A DNA stretch of 64,000 nt, taken from assembly GCF_000236585.1 (NCBI RefSeq), contig NC_017278.1, forward strand, positions 992,001 through 1,056,000, in the 5' to 3' direction. The stretch comes from Thermus sp. CCB_US3_UF1 (GTDB lineage: Bacteria; Deinococcota; Deinococci; Deinococcales; Thermaceae). Positions 24,602 through 33,410 of this stretch are shown one piece after another. A program made the position numbers and the translations under genes. Position 1 is the stretch's first letter; each line of letters begins with the position of its first letter. The notes under the pieces were generated by a model. The model was not told the origin of the DNA. It saw nothing but the letters and a program-made list of their open reading frames with translations, and ran no database searches.

Positions 24602-25834
24602 TTAGAATAGATTGTTAAATATCTCCTTGAGCCTGGCCCAAAAGCCTTCCCCCTTGGGTTTTTCCTCCTTGGCCCGAACCCTTTTGGGCTCCGGGGCGCG
24701 CACCGGCAGGCTGGCCCCGAAGCGCACCAGGCCCACCGCGGCCGCGTGGGCGGGGGTGGCCACCACGTCGGTGAGACCGGAAACCCCGTGGGGCCGGCCC
24801 ACCCGGACGGGCAGGGTGTACTGCTGTCGGGCCAAGAGGTCAAAGCCCCGGAGCATGGCCGTTCCCCCAGTGAGCACCACCCGGTTCACGTGGATCTCCA
24901 GGGGGCCTAGGGCCTCGTCCACGCTCTGGCGGGCCAGGTGGAGGATCTCCCGCAGCCGGGGGCGGATGATGCGGGCCAGCTCGGGGGCAGGCACCTCCCC
25001 CAAGGAGCCTCCTTCCTGGTTGATCTCCAGGACCAGCTCGGGGTCGGCCAGCTCCGGGAGGGCGGCCCCGTACTTGCGCTTCACCCTTTCTGCCTCCTCA
25101 AAGGGGATTTTCAGGAGCTGGGCGATGTCCTGGGTCACGTGGTCCCCCCCTAGGGGGAGGACGGCAGAGTGGGCCAGCCGCCCCCCGCGGAACACGGCCA
25201 CGTCGGTGGTGCCCCCGCCCACGTCTAGGAGGAGGACGTTCATCCTCTCCTCGTCGGGGTTGAGGACGCCCAGGCCGCCGGCCAGGACCTGGACCGCCAG
25301 GGCCTCCACGGTGAGGCCAGCCTCCTCCACGGCCCGGCGCAGGTTGGCCAAGGGTCCCCGGCCCGCCGCCACCAGGTGGACGTCCACCTCGAGGCGCACC
25401 CCTGCCATGCCGATGGGGTCCCGGATCCCCTCCTGCCCGTCCACCTTGAACTCCAAGGGCAGGGCGTGCAGGAGCTCCAGCTCCCCGTCAAAGGGGTAGG
25501 CCTTGGCCTGCTCAATGGCCCGTTCCACGTCGGCCTCGGTGATGCTGTGCCCCCGCCGGATGGCCGCCAGCCCATGGCTGGTCACGCTCTTGAGGTGGGG
25601 CCCCCCCACCCCCACCACCACCCGCTCCACCTTGACCCCCGCCACCCGTTCCGCCTGGAAGACGCTTTGCCGGATGGCCTCGGTGGTGCGCTCCAGGTTC
25701 ACCACCACGCCCCGCTTCAACCCCTGGGAGGGGACGGTTCCCTCGCCGATGATGTCCAGCACGCCGTCGGGGGCCAGTTCCCCGATGACGGTGGTAACCT
25801 TGCTGGTGCCTACGTCCAGTCCGGCGATAATCAT
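24602..25834 (-). CDS. ftsA: Cell division protein FtsA
   Basis: 410 residues. Actin-like ATPase that tethers FtsZ to the membrane: IIAGLDVGTSKVTTVIGE (phosphate 1), the 1C domain, LLDVGGGTTDVAVF (phosphate 2), VVLTGGTAMLRGF (adenosine), and a C-terminal amphipathic helix FWARLKEIFNNLF. Start ATG 25834 overlaps the ftsQ stop as ATGA; an in-frame site 21 bases upstream lies inside ftsQ. Confidence 0.96.
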   Translation of the reverse strand: MIIAGLDVGTSKVTTVIGELAPDGVLDIIGEGTVPSQGLKRGVVVNLERTTEAIRQSVFQAERVAGVKVERVVVGVGGPHLKSVTSHGLAAIRRGHSITEADVERAIEQAKAYPFDGELELLHALPLEFKVDGQEGIRDPIGMAGVRLEVDVHLVAAGRGPLANLRRAVEEAGLTVEALAVQVLAGGLGVLNPDEERMNVLLLDVGGGTTDVAVFRGGRLAHSAVLPLGGDHVTQDIAQLLKIPFEEAERVKRKYGAALPELADPELVLEINQEGGSLGEVPAPELARIIRPRLREILHLARQSVDEALGPLEIHVNRVVLTGGTAMLRGFDLLARQQYTLPVRVGRPHGVSGLTDVVATPAHAAAVGLVRFGASLPVRAPEPKRVRAKEEKPKGEGFWARLKEIFNNLF

Positions 25835-26415
25835 GGGCGTACACTCACCCCCCAAGAATACACGTAAACCTGGCCTTCGGGCCGAGCGCTTTGCGCATAC
25901 TCTAGCAGAAGGCGAACGTTTGGGGCAAAGATCCTAGCCTGGGGCAGTTCCACCCAGAAGCCCCCTGGGGTGTAGCGGAGCCGTTGCGCCCCGGGGTAGG
26001 CCCGGGCCAGGGCCAGAAGGTCCTGGACGGGCAAGGGCCCCTTTCCTTCCACCCGGGGGCCCCGGGCCAGGGGGGCCCCCCCGGGGAGGAGGGTGCCGTC
26101 CTCCGCCAGGGCGTCCCCGCCGGGGAGGGGCAGGAAGGGGGTGCGTTCCCGCAGGAGGAGGCGCACCCGGCCAGGCCCGGGCTTTTCCATGCGGGCGGAG
26201 GCCACCCAAGGGTCTTGCAGAAGGGGGTTTAGGCGGCGGGCGGTGAGCCAGAGCCAGGGTTCCCCGGGGAGGATCCCAGTGCGGGCCAGCACCTCCTCCC
26301 GCTTCAGGTGCCTAAGCCCTTCCACCGTCACCTCTTCCACCGGGAAGAGGACCAGGCTGGCCACGTAAAGGGTGGCGAGGAGCAAAAGGGCCAGCATTGC
26401 CCTCACGGTTCCCAT
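25831..26415 (-). CDS. ftsQ: Cell division protein FtsQ/DivIB
   Basis: 194 residues: one N-terminal membrane helix (about 6-25), then a POTRA domain starting FPVEEVTVEGLRHLKREEVLARTGI and the beta domain. Shorter than most FtsQ (about 250). Recruits FtsI/FtsW with FtsL at the septum. Between murB and ftsA in the standard order, 33 bases after murB. Confidence 0.88.
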   Translation of the reverse strand: MGTVRAMLALLLLATLYVASLVLFPVEEVTVEGLRHLKREEVLARTGILPGEPWLWLTARRLNPLLQDPWVASARMEKPGPGRVRLLLRERTPFLPLPGGDALAEDGTLLPGGAPLARGPRVEGKGPLPVQDLLALARAYPGAQRLRYTPGGFWVELPQARIFAPNVRLLLEYAQSARPEGQVYVYSWGVSVRP

Positions 26416-26448
26416 CTTATCCCCCCTGTAGGCTTTCCGGGAAAGGCT

Positions 26449-27246
26449 TCACGGCCAGACCTCCCACTCCAGTTCCAGGGGCAGCTCCTCCTGGATGCGC
26501 CTAAGGAGCTCCAGGACGTCCTGGGCCGTGGCCTGGCCCAGGTTGACGATAAAGTTGCCGTGCTCCAGGGAGACCATGGCATCCCCCACCCTGAGGCCCT
26601 TCAGGCCCCGCTCGTCGATGAGACGGCCCGCTGACTGCCCCGGGGGGTTTTTGAAGGCGCAGCCGGCGCTTTTGCGCTTGGGCTGACCCCTTCGGGCGGC
26701 GTCCACCTCGGCCATGCGCCGCCGGATTTCCTCTAGGGGGCGCTCCTTAAGCCTGAGCCGTACCCGGGTCACGATGCCCCCCGGGGGAAGCCGGCTTTGC
26801 CGGTAGCCGAAGCCAAGTTCCTCAGGCAGGTAGATCTGGAAGCGCCCCTCGTGGAAGATCTCTACCGCCTCCAGGGCCTCGGCCATCTCCCCGAAGCGGG
26901 TGCCGGCGTTCATCTTCACCGCCCCTCCCACCTGGGCGGGGATGCCCAGGAGGCCTTCCAGCCCGGAAAGCCCGGACCGGGCCGCCTCCTGCACCAGAAG
27001 CGGAAGGAGGGCCCCGGCGCCCACCCAGCCCCTCAGGTCATAGGCCTGGAACTCCCCCGCTAGGCGGATGACCCGCTCCGGCACCCCCTGGTCCAGCACC
27101 AGGAGGTTGGAGCCGTTGCCCAGCACCCGGTAGGGGGCCTCGGTGGCCTTTAGGAGTTCCTCCCGGGTTTCCACCGTCCAGAGCTCGGCTGGACCCCCCA
27201 CGCCCAGGGTGGTGTAGTCCCTGAGGAGAACCCGTTCAACCCGCAT
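26449..27246 (-). CDS. murB: UDP-N-acetylenolpyruvoylglucosamine reductase MurB
   Basis: 265 residues. FAD enzyme reducing UDP-GlcNAc-enolpyruvate to UDP-MurNAc. TLGVGGPAELW, LGNGSNLLVLDQG (FAD pyrophosphate), GIPAQVGGAVKMNAGTRFGE, and SAGCAFKNPPGQSAGRLIDE with the catalytic serine/cysteine region. The length and the short loop fit type II MurB of Gram-positive and Thermus lines. Start overlaps the murC end by 11 bases. Confidence 0.96.
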   Translation of the reverse strand: MRVERVLLRDYTTLGVGGPAELWTVETREELLKATEAPYRVLGNGSNLLVLDQGVPERVIRLAGEFQAYDLRGWVGAGALLPLLVQEAARSGLSGLEGLLGIPAQVGGAVKMNAGTRFGEMAEALEAVEIFHEGRFQIYLPEELGFGYRQSRLPPGGIVTRVRLRLKERPLEEIRRRMAEVDAARRGQPKRKSAGCAFKNPPGQSAGRLIDERGLKGLRVGDAMVSLEHGNFIVNLGQATAQDVLELLRRIQEELPLELEWEVWP

Positions 27247-28576
27247 GGACCAGCCTCCGGGCCAGTTCCGTCACGTCCCCTGCTCCCAGGGTGAGCCAGA
27301 GGTCTTCCGGGCCTGCCGTGGCCAAGGCGTAGGCCAAGGCCTCCTCCTTGTCCAGGAAGCGCGCCTGGCAACCCAGGTCCTTTAGGCGCTCTGCGATCCG
27401 TTGCCCCAGGGCCTCCGGGGTCACCTGGCCCCGTTCCCCTGCGGTGTAGACGGGTAGGACCACCACCTCCTGGGCCAGGGTCAGGGCCTGGGCAAACTCC
27501 TCCCAAAGCTCCAGGGTGCGCAGGAGGCGGTGGGGCTGGAAGAGGACCCGCACCCGGCGGCCCAGGAGGTGGGCGGCCTCGAGGGTGGCCCGCACCTCCG
27601 TGGGGTGGTGGGCGTAATCGTCCACCACCCAGGCCCCGCGGATCTCCCCTACCTTCTGGAAGCGCCGCCCCACGCCGGGAAAGCGGGCCAGGCCCTCCCG
27701 GATGGCCTCAAGGTCCACCCCGAAGGCCAGGGCGGCCAGGGCCGCCGCCAGGGCGTTTTTCACGTTGTGCCCCCCGGGGACCCCCAGGCGGACCTCCCCC
27801 AGATCCTTCCCCTGGTGGACCAGGCGGAAGCGGCTTCCCGTGGGGCCCAGGGCCACGGCCTCGGCCCAAAGCTCCCCGCCCTGGCCGAAAAGCCGGCGGG
27901 GAAGCCCCTGGGAGGCCTCCAGGAGGAGGGGGTCAAAGGCGGGGACCACGGCCACCCCTGCCCGGGCCAGGAAGCCCCGCATGGCCGTCTGGAGCTCCTC
28001 CAGGCTCCCGTGGTAGTTGGGGGCCCGCTGGCCAGGGGGGGCGATGTGGTCGGCCTCGAGGTTGGTGGCCACGGCCACCCTCACCCGCACCTCCTGGAAA
28101 AGGGCGTCGGACTCGTCCACCTCGGCCAGCCGAGGCCCTAGCCCGTAGCGGGCGTTGCCGGGCAGGAGGGAGAGTTCCCCCCCCAGGAAGACCCAGGGGT
28201 CCAGGCCCGCCGTGAGGAGGATGCTGGCCAGCATCCCGGTGGTGGTGGTCTTCCCGTGGGTGCCCGTTACGCCCAAGGAGGGCTTGGCCTCCAGGAGGTG
28301 GGCCAGGAGCTCCATGCGCCTCAGGATGCGCATGCCCCGCCGCCTGGCCTCGGCCACCTCGGGGTGGTCCAGGGGCACGGGGGTGGGGACCACCAGGACC
28401 TCCTCCTCCCCCAGGTGGCTGGGGTCGTGGCCGGGGAAGACGGATACCCCCAGGGCCTGGGCCCGTGCCCCCGGGGCCAGGTCGCACCCCGTTATCCCCA
28501 CCCCCTCCGCCAGGAGGAGGCGGGCTAAGGCGCTCATGCCCACCCCCTCAATGCCCATGATGTGTGCCCGCTTCAT
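27236..28576 (-). CDS. murC: UDP-N-acetylmuramate--L-alanine ligase MurC
   Basis: 446 residues. MKRAHIMGIEGVGMSALARLL, ATP loop GVTGTHGKTTTTGML (about 105-119), DESDALF, NLEADH and VVDDYAHHPTEVRATL. Adds L-Ala to UDP-MurNAc. Start ATG 28576 overlaps the murG stop by 4 bases. Confidence 0.96.
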   Translation of the reverse strand: MKRAHIMGIEGVGMSALARLLLAEGVGITGCDLAPGARAQALGVSVFPGHDPSHLGEEEVLVVPTPVPLDHPEVAEARRRGMRILRRMELLAHLLEAKPSLGVTGTHGKTTTTGMLASILLTAGLDPWVFLGGELSLLPGNARYGLGPRLAEVDESDALFQEVRVRVAVATNLEADHIAPPGQRAPNYHGSLEELQTAMRGFLARAGVAVVPAFDPLLLEASQGLPRRLFGQGGELWAEAVALGPTGSRFRLVHQGKDLGEVRLGVPGGHNVKNALAAALAALAFGVDLEAIREGLARFPGVGRRFQKVGEIRGAWVVDDYAHHPTEVRATLEAAHLLGRRVRVLFQPHRLLRTLELWEEFAQALTLAQEVVVLPVYTAGERGQVTPEALGQRIAERLKDLGCQARFLDKEEALAYALATAGPEDLWLTLGAGDVTELARRLVHAG

Positions 28577-29592
28577 AAGAATTCCTCCAACCAATCCGCA
28601 ATCCTTCCCGCCGCCCCCTCAGGGGAGAGGCGGGCCATAGCCTCCCGGTAGGGTTCGGGCCGGGCCAGGAGGGCTTCCACCTGCTGCCAAAGCCTGGAAT
28701 AGGCCCCAAGCTCCGCCGCCCCCGCCCTCTGGTAGGCGCGGGCGTTGGCCAGCTGGGCCCCCCCGTCCAGCCCTGGGGGAAGGGGGAAGAGGAGGGCGGG
28801 CAGGCGGTGGAAGGCCGCCTCCGCCAGGGTCCCCGCCCCCGCCCGGGCCAGAAGGAGGTCGGCGGCGCTCATGGCCAAGGGCGCGTCCACAAAGCCGGCG
28901 ATGCGGTACGCCCCTTCCTCCAGGAAGCGGAAGCGCTCGGTCCACCGTTCCCCCACCTGGTGGAGGACGGGAAGGCCCAGGGGCTTGAGCAGGGGAGGGA
29001 GGTGTTGGTTCAGCTCCAGGCTGCCCTGGCTCCCCCCCAGGACGAGGAGGAGGGGCTTTCCCGGGTCAAAGCCCAGGCGGCGTTTGGCCTCGGCCCGGGG
29101 GTAGCGCACCTCCCGCACGGGGTAGCCGGTGCGGCGGGCCTTTCTGGCCAGCCACGGGGGGAGGTCCAGGGGGACGGAAAGGGCCAGGCCCCGGGCCAGG
29201 GGGGCAAGGAGGCGAAGGGCCAGGCCCAGCTTGGCGTTTTGCTCGTGGAGCAGGACGGGAAGCCCCTTGAGCTCCGCCAGGAAGGCCGCGGGGAAGCCCG
29301 CATACCCTCCCGTGGAGAGCACCGCCTTGGGGGGCCATTCCCGCAGCACCCGCGCCGCGCCTTTTAGCCCCTTAAGGAGGCGCCAAGCCTCCCCTGGCCG
29401 CAGGGCGCTCCGGTCCAGCTTGCCCGCGGGCACCAGGGCGTAGGGCAGGGGGGTCTGGGGCAGGAGGCGGGCCTCGAGGCCCCCCTCGGCCCCCAGGTAG
29501 AAGACCTCGTGCCCCCGGCGCCGCAGCTCCTCAGCCACCGCCAGGGCGGGGAAGAGGTGCCCCCCCGTGCCGCCTCCCGTCAGGAGGACCAT
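28573..29592 (-). CDS. murG: UDP-GlcNAc--lipid I N-acetylglucosaminyltransferase MurG
   Basis: 339 residues. GT-B enzyme making lipid II at the inner membrane face: LLTGGGTGGHLFPALAVAEELR (G-loop 1), STGGYAGFP, HEQNAKLGLA, LLVLGGSQGSLELNQHLP (G-loop 3) and RAGAGTLAEAAF for UDP-GlcNAc. Start ATG 29592 lies 13 bases inside ftsW; a much longer frame upstream is a shadow of ftsW. Confidence 0.95.
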   Translation of the reverse strand: MVLLTGGGTGGHLFPALAVAEELRRRGHEVFYLGAEGGLEARLLPQTPLPYALVPAGKLDRSALRPGEAWRLLKGLKGAARVLREWPPKAVLSTGGYAGFPAAFLAELKGLPVLLHEQNAKLGLALRLLAPLARGLALSVPLDLPPWLARKARRTGYPVREVRYPRAEAKRRLGFDPGKPLLLVLGGSQGSLELNQHLPPLLKPLGLPVLHQVGERWTERFRFLEEGAYRIAGFVDAPLAMSAADLLLARAGAGTLAEAAFHRLPALLFPLPPGLDGGAQLANARAYQRAGAAELGAYSRLWQQVEALLARPEPYREAMARLSPEGAAGRIADWLEEFL

Positions 29593-30635
29593 GGGGCCAC
29601 CTCCTTCCCTCCCTCCCGGGCCAGGCGGAGCAGGATCCCCACGGCCAAGCCGGATACCAAAAGGGAGCTTCCCCCGTAGGAAACCAAGGGCAAAGGCACC
29701 CCGGTCACCGGCAGGAAGCCCATGGTGACCCCGATGTTGAGGGCTGCCTGCAGGGTCAGGTAGAGGGTGAGGCCCAGGGCCAAAAGCCCCAAGGACCCAG
29801 GGAGGCTTAGGGCCAGGGAGAGGCCCCGGGCGAAGAGGAGGAGGTAAAGGAGAAGGACCACCCCTCCCCCCAGCCACCCCGTGGCGAAGACCACGCTGGC
29901 GAAGACCATGTCGTTGTGCCCCTCGGGCAGGTGGGGGAGGCTTCCCCCGGGCCCGTGGCCTAAGGGCCCTGCCAGGAGGAGGGCCTTTTGCGCCTGGACC
30001 ACCTGGTAGGCCCCATGGGAGGAGCTGGCCTCTCCCTGAAGGTAATCCAGAAAGTTTGCGAAGCGCTCGGAAACGTACTGGAAGCGGGCGAAGTAGTACC
30101 CAGAGAAGGGGGAAAAGGCCAAAAAGCCCGCCAGGCTCACGGCCACGAGCCGCCGCCACGGCACCCCGGCCAGGACGAAGAGGAGGCCCCCTAGGGTGAG
30201 GAGGAAAAGGGCGGTGGCGAAGTCGGGCTCCACCAAGACCAGGCCGGCGGTGACCCCCACCAGGGCCGCCGCCCCCAGGATGGGGGCATCCCTGCCCTTG
30301 CGCGCCACAAAAGAGGCCAGGTAGAGCACCAGGGCCACCTTGGCCAGCTCGGAGGGCTGGAAGGCCATGGGCCCCAGGTAAAACCAGCGGCGTACCCCCC
30401 CAGGCCCATCGCCCAGGAAGAGGACCAGGACCAAAAGGCCCAGGGTGGCCCACAGGAGGGGCCGAGCCCAACGCAAAAGCCCCTGGGGAGGCAGGAGAAA
30501 CCCCAGGCCCAGGGCCGCCAGGCTAGCGGCGAGGCGCAGGAGATGGCCTCCCAGGAGTTCGGGCTCGGCCACCCCCACCCCGAGGAGGCCAAAGGCCATG
30601 AGGAGGAGGGCGCTTAAGAGGAGGACGGGGTCCAC
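29580..30635 (-). CDS. ftsW: SEDS peptidoglycan polymerase FtsW
   Basis: 351 residues, about ten membrane helices. GGVRRWFYLGPMAFQPSELAKVALVLYLA and VEPDFATALFL carry the SEDS signature; GHGPGGSLPHLPEGHNDMVFASVVFATG and TGVPLPLVSYGGSSLLVSGLAVGILL are the conserved C-terminal parts. Polymerises glycan strands with FtsI. RodA is the alternative, but location among dcw genes favours FtsW. Overlaps murD by 22 bases. Confidence 0.95.
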   Translation of the reverse strand: MDPVLLLSALLLMAFGLLGVGVAEPELLGGHLLRLAASLAALGLGFLLPPQGLLRWARPLLWATLGLLVLVLFLGDGPGGVRRWFYLGPMAFQPSELAKVALVLYLASFVARKGRDAPILGAAALVGVTAGLVLVEPDFATALFLLTLGGLLFVLAGVPWRRLVAVSLAGFLAFSPFSGYYFARFQYVSERFANFLDYLQGEASSSHGAYQVVQAQKALLLAGPLGHGPGGSLPHLPEGHNDMVFASVVFATGWLGGGVVLLLYLLLFARGLSLALSLPGSLGLLALGLTLYLTLQAALNIGVTMGFLPVTGVPLPLVSYGGSSLLVSGLAVGILLRLAREGGKEVAPWSS

Positions 30636-31867
30636 GGTTCACCTCCTAAGGCGAACACCGCCTCCCGGAAAGCCTGGGCGCGGTCCTTGTAATCGCGGAA
30701 CTGGTCAAAGCTTTGCCCCAAGGGGGCGAGGAGGACGGATCCCTCTTCCAGGCGCCTAAGGGCCTCGGCCACCGCCTGGCGCATGGCCGCCCGGCCATCC
30801 TCCTCCCGGATGGCCACCACCTCCACCCCGCCTCCCAGGGCCTCGGCCATCCGGGGCCCATCCCGGCCAATGGCCAGCACCACCCGCACCCGGGAGAGGA
30901 GGGGCTTGAGGGCCTCCAGGTCCGCCCCCTTGTCCTCCCCACCCAGGATCCAAGCGATGGGGGCCGGGGCGGCGGCCAGGGCGGCGGCCACCGAGGGGGT
31001 GCGGGTGGCGATGGAATCGTCAATGAAGACCACCCTTCCCTTGCGGGCGAAGACCTGGAAGCGGTGGGGGGGCATGGGAAGGGTCTTTAGGCCCTGGGCC
31101 AGGGCCGCTTCGTCCAGAGGGCGGCCCAGAAGGTCCAGGTAGGCCCGGGTGGCCGCCAAGGCCGCCCGCAGGTTGCTTTCGCTTGGGTTGGGCCCCGGGG
31201 TGAAGGGGTAGGGCCGGGCCGGGGTGCGGGCCGCCGCTTCCCGCACCCGGGGGTCGGCGGCGTTGTAGACCAAGGCGTCCTCCTCCGTGAGGTTTTTGAG
31301 GAGGTTCAGCTTGGCGGCGTGGTAGGCCTCGAGGCTCCCGTGCCGGTCCAGGTGGTCCACCCCCAGGTTGAGGAGGACGGCCACCCGTGGACGGAAGCTG
31401 TGGACCCGCTCCAGCTGGAAGCTGGAAAGCTCGGCCACCGCCACCTCGGCCTCGTCCACCACGCTCACCAAGGGGGGGTCCACGTTCCCCCCTTCCTTGG
31501 CCCTCACCCCCTGCCCCCGGAGGAGGTGGGCGGTGAAGAGGGTGGTGGAGGTCTTGCCCGCCGTGCCGGTGATGCCGATGATGGGGGTGGGGGAGAGGCG
31601 GTAGGCTAGCTCCGCCTCCCCCATGACCAAGGCCCCCCTTTCCTGGAGGCGCCTAAGCCCCGGGTGGGTGAGGGGCACCCCGGGGGCGGCCACCACCTCC
31701 AGGTAGCGGCCTTCCAGCTCCCAGTCCGGAGCAAAGCCCAAGGCCAAGGCTTCCTGCACCTCGGCCTCCTTGGGCCGGTCGTCGTAGAAGCGGGCAGGAA
31801 GCCCCCGCCCCTTGAGGAAGCGCAACACCCCCATCCCGCTCCGCCCCAGGCCGAAGACCAGGATCAT
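30614..31867 (-). CDS. murD: UDP-N-acetylmuramoyl-L-alanine--D-glutamate ligase MurD
   Basis: 417 residues. ILVFGLGRSGMGVLRFL, ATP loop IGITGTAGKTSTTLFTAHLL (about 100-119), LNLGVDHLDRHGS, MPPHRFQVF and FIDDSIATRTPSVAAAL. Adds D-Glu. Start ATG 31867 overlaps the mraY stop as ATGA; the long extension upstream is a shadow of mraY. Confidence 0.95.
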   Translation of the reverse strand: MILVFGLGRSGMGVLRFLKGRGLPARFYDDRPKEAEVQEALALGFAPDWELEGRYLEVVAAPGVPLTHPGLRRLQERGALVMGEAELAYRLSPTPIIGITGTAGKTSTTLFTAHLLRGQGVRAKEGGNVDPPLVSVVDEAEVAVAELSSFQLERVHSFRPRVAVLLNLGVDHLDRHGSLEAYHAAKLNLLKNLTEEDALVYNAADPRVREAAARTPARPYPFTPGPNPSESNLRAALAATRAYLDLLGRPLDEAALAQGLKTLPMPPHRFQVFARKGRVVFIDDSIATRTPSVAAALAAAPAPIAWILGGEDKGADLEALKPLLSRVRVVLAIGRDGPRMAEALGGGVEVVAIREEDGRAAMRQAVAEALRRLEEGSVLLAPLGQSFDQFRDYKDRAQAFREAVFALGGEPWTPSSS

Positions 31868-32721
31868 CCCCCACCCCCCAGGCCAAAGGCCAGGGCCGTG
31901 GCCAAGGCGGTGAGGATGGCGAAGCGGAAGACCACCTTGGCCTCGTCCCAACCGGAAAGCTCCAGGTGGTGGTGCAGGGGGCTCATGCGCAGAAGCCGCC
32001 GCCCCGTGCGGCGGAAGTAGGCCACCTGGACCACCACAGAGAGGACCTCCAAAACGGGCACGATGGCCGCCAAGGGCAGGAGCCAGAGGTTCCCGCTGAG
32101 GACGAAAAGCCCGGCCACCAAGGCTCCCAGGGCCTGGCTCCCCGTGTCCCCCATGAAGACCTTGGCCCGGGGGGCGTTGTGCCAGAGGAAGCCCAACACC
32201 CCGCCCAGGAGGGTCTGGGCGAAGGGGTAGCCGTGGAAGGGGAGGAGGAGGATGGCGGCCACGCTGGCCAGAAGGCCGTCCAGCCCGTCGGTGAAGTTGA
32301 AGGCGTTGGCCGCCCCCACCACGGCCAGGGCTATAAGGAGGACGTCCAGGATGGGCCAGGGGGTGTAGGCCACCTGCCGGGCAGCCCAAAGGGCGAAGAC
32401 CAGGGCCATGAGGCTTTGCAGGGCCAGCTTTTCCCGGGCCCTGAGGGGCCGGGCAAGGCTTCCCCCCAAGTCGTCCAAGAGCCCAAGCAGGGCAAAGCCC
32501 AGCCCCAGAAGCCAAAGCCCCAAGAAGGCGTCCTTTCCCGTGGCCAAATAGGCCAGGAAGGCGGCCAGCAGAAAGGCCACCCCGCCCATGCTGGGGGTGC
32601 CCTCCTTGGTCAGGTGGGTCTGGGGACCGTCCTGGCGTACCCTCTTCCCCAGGCCCAGACCCTTCATGAGGGAGATCCAAAAACCAGTAAAGATCCAGGA
32701 TAGGAGGAGGGCTAGGGCCAT
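31864..32721 (-). CDS. mraY: Phospho-N-acetylmuramoyl-pentapeptide transferase MraY
   Basis: 285 residues, about ten helices; shorter than E. coli MraY (360), as in other Thermus. KRVRQDGPQTHLTKEGTPSMGG near the N-terminus, GLLDDLGG, ANAFNFTDGLDGLLAS and GDTGSQALGA carry the Asp/His active site. Transfers phospho-MurNAc-pentapeptide to undecaprenyl phosphate, forming lipid I. Overlaps the preceding lipoprotein gene by 10 bases. Confidence 0.95.
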   Translation of the reverse strand: MALALLLSWIFTGFWISLMKGLGLGKRVRQDGPQTHLTKEGTPSMGGVAFLLAAFLAYLATGKDAFLGLWLLGLGFALLGLLDDLGGSLARPLRAREKLALQSLMALVFALWAARQVAYTPWPILDVLLIALAVVGAANAFNFTDGLDGLLASVAAILLLPFHGYPFAQTLLGGVLGFLWHNAPRAKVFMGDTGSQALGALVAGLFVLSGNLWLLPLAAIVPVLEVLSVVVQVAYFRRTGRRLLRMSPLHHHLELSGWDEAKVVFRFAILTALATALAFGLGGGG

Positions 32722-33410
32722 ACCACCTCCTTGCAGGAGAGGACCCTGGGGCCGGGGGTGAGGTACAGGGCCTCGCCCCAGGCCGCAAAGTCCTCCGCCT
32801 CGGCCACGGCCTTTACCCCTTCCGGCCGCACCAGGTAGAGCCTAGAGCCCAGGAGGGCCGCCACCCCGCAGGCGCTGGCCTGGGCTTTCCGCGGGGGCTC
32901 GGGCAGGGGCTGGCTTTGGCCTTCGGGGAGGAAAAGGGCCACCTCTCCCAGGGCTACCACCCGGCCCTCCCAGGCCACCACCTGGGTGAAGCGGCCCGGG
33001 CGGAGGAGACGGCCTTCCAGGTAGAGGCCTTCCCGCCCCACCCAGTAAAGGCCTCCTTCCGTCAGGACCCCGTCCAGGGCGGGGTAGGGCAGCAGCCCGG
33101 CCTCGGTGTACACGGCGTTTCCCAGGCCCAGGACCAGCCTGGGCGAGGCCCGCAGAAAGCGGGGCAGCCCCGGCAGGGGGAGGCTTTCCAGGCGCCCCTC
33201 GCGGAGGACCAGGAGCTGGTAGGGGTAGGCGGCGTAGAGGGCTTGCCCGTCCGCGTCCAGGAAGAGGGGAGGGCCGGGCAGGGCCGCTGGGAAGCGCCCC
33301 CCCACCAGGCCTCCCTGGGCGAAGCCTCCGGGGTAGGACAGGAGGGGGGCCTGGGCCTGCAGGGGGGCGCAGGCCGCGAGGAGGAGGGGAAGGGCGGCTA
33401 GGCGTCCCAT
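32712..33410 (-). CDS. Putative lipoprotein of unknown function inside the dcw cluster
   Basis: 232 residues. The N-terminus MGRLAALPLLLAACAPLQ ends in a lipobox (LAAC), so it is probably anchored to a membrane by Cys14. The rest consists of short beta-strand repeats (AYPYQLLVLREGRLESLPLPG, GLYWVGREGLYLEGRLL, GRVVALGEVALFLPEG) suggesting a small propeller. Its overlap with murF (13 bases) and mraY (10 bases) shows it is a true operon member. I know no named family; a role in envelope growth or septum assembly is inferred from location only. Confidence 0.72.
   Translation of the reverse strand: MGRLAALPLLLAACAPLQAQAPLLSYPGGFAQGGLVGGRFPAALPGPPLFLDADGQALYAAYPYQLLVLREGRLESLPLPGLPRFLRASPRLVLGLGNAVYTEAGLLPYPALDGVLTEGGLYWVGREGLYLEGRLLRPGRFTQVVAWEGRVVALGEVALFLPEGQSQPLPEPPRKAQASACGVAALLGSRLYLVRPEGVKAVAEAEDFAAWGEALYLTPGPRVLSCKEVVWP

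Noticed and set aside
28573-30471. 632-residue frame ending in MurG
   Set aside because: The N-terminal 293 residues are a shadow of ftsW; MurG similarity begins at ATG 29592.
30614-32788. 724-residue frame ending in MurD
   Set aside because: The first half is a shadow of mraY; MurD begins at ATG 31867 with an ATGA overlap.
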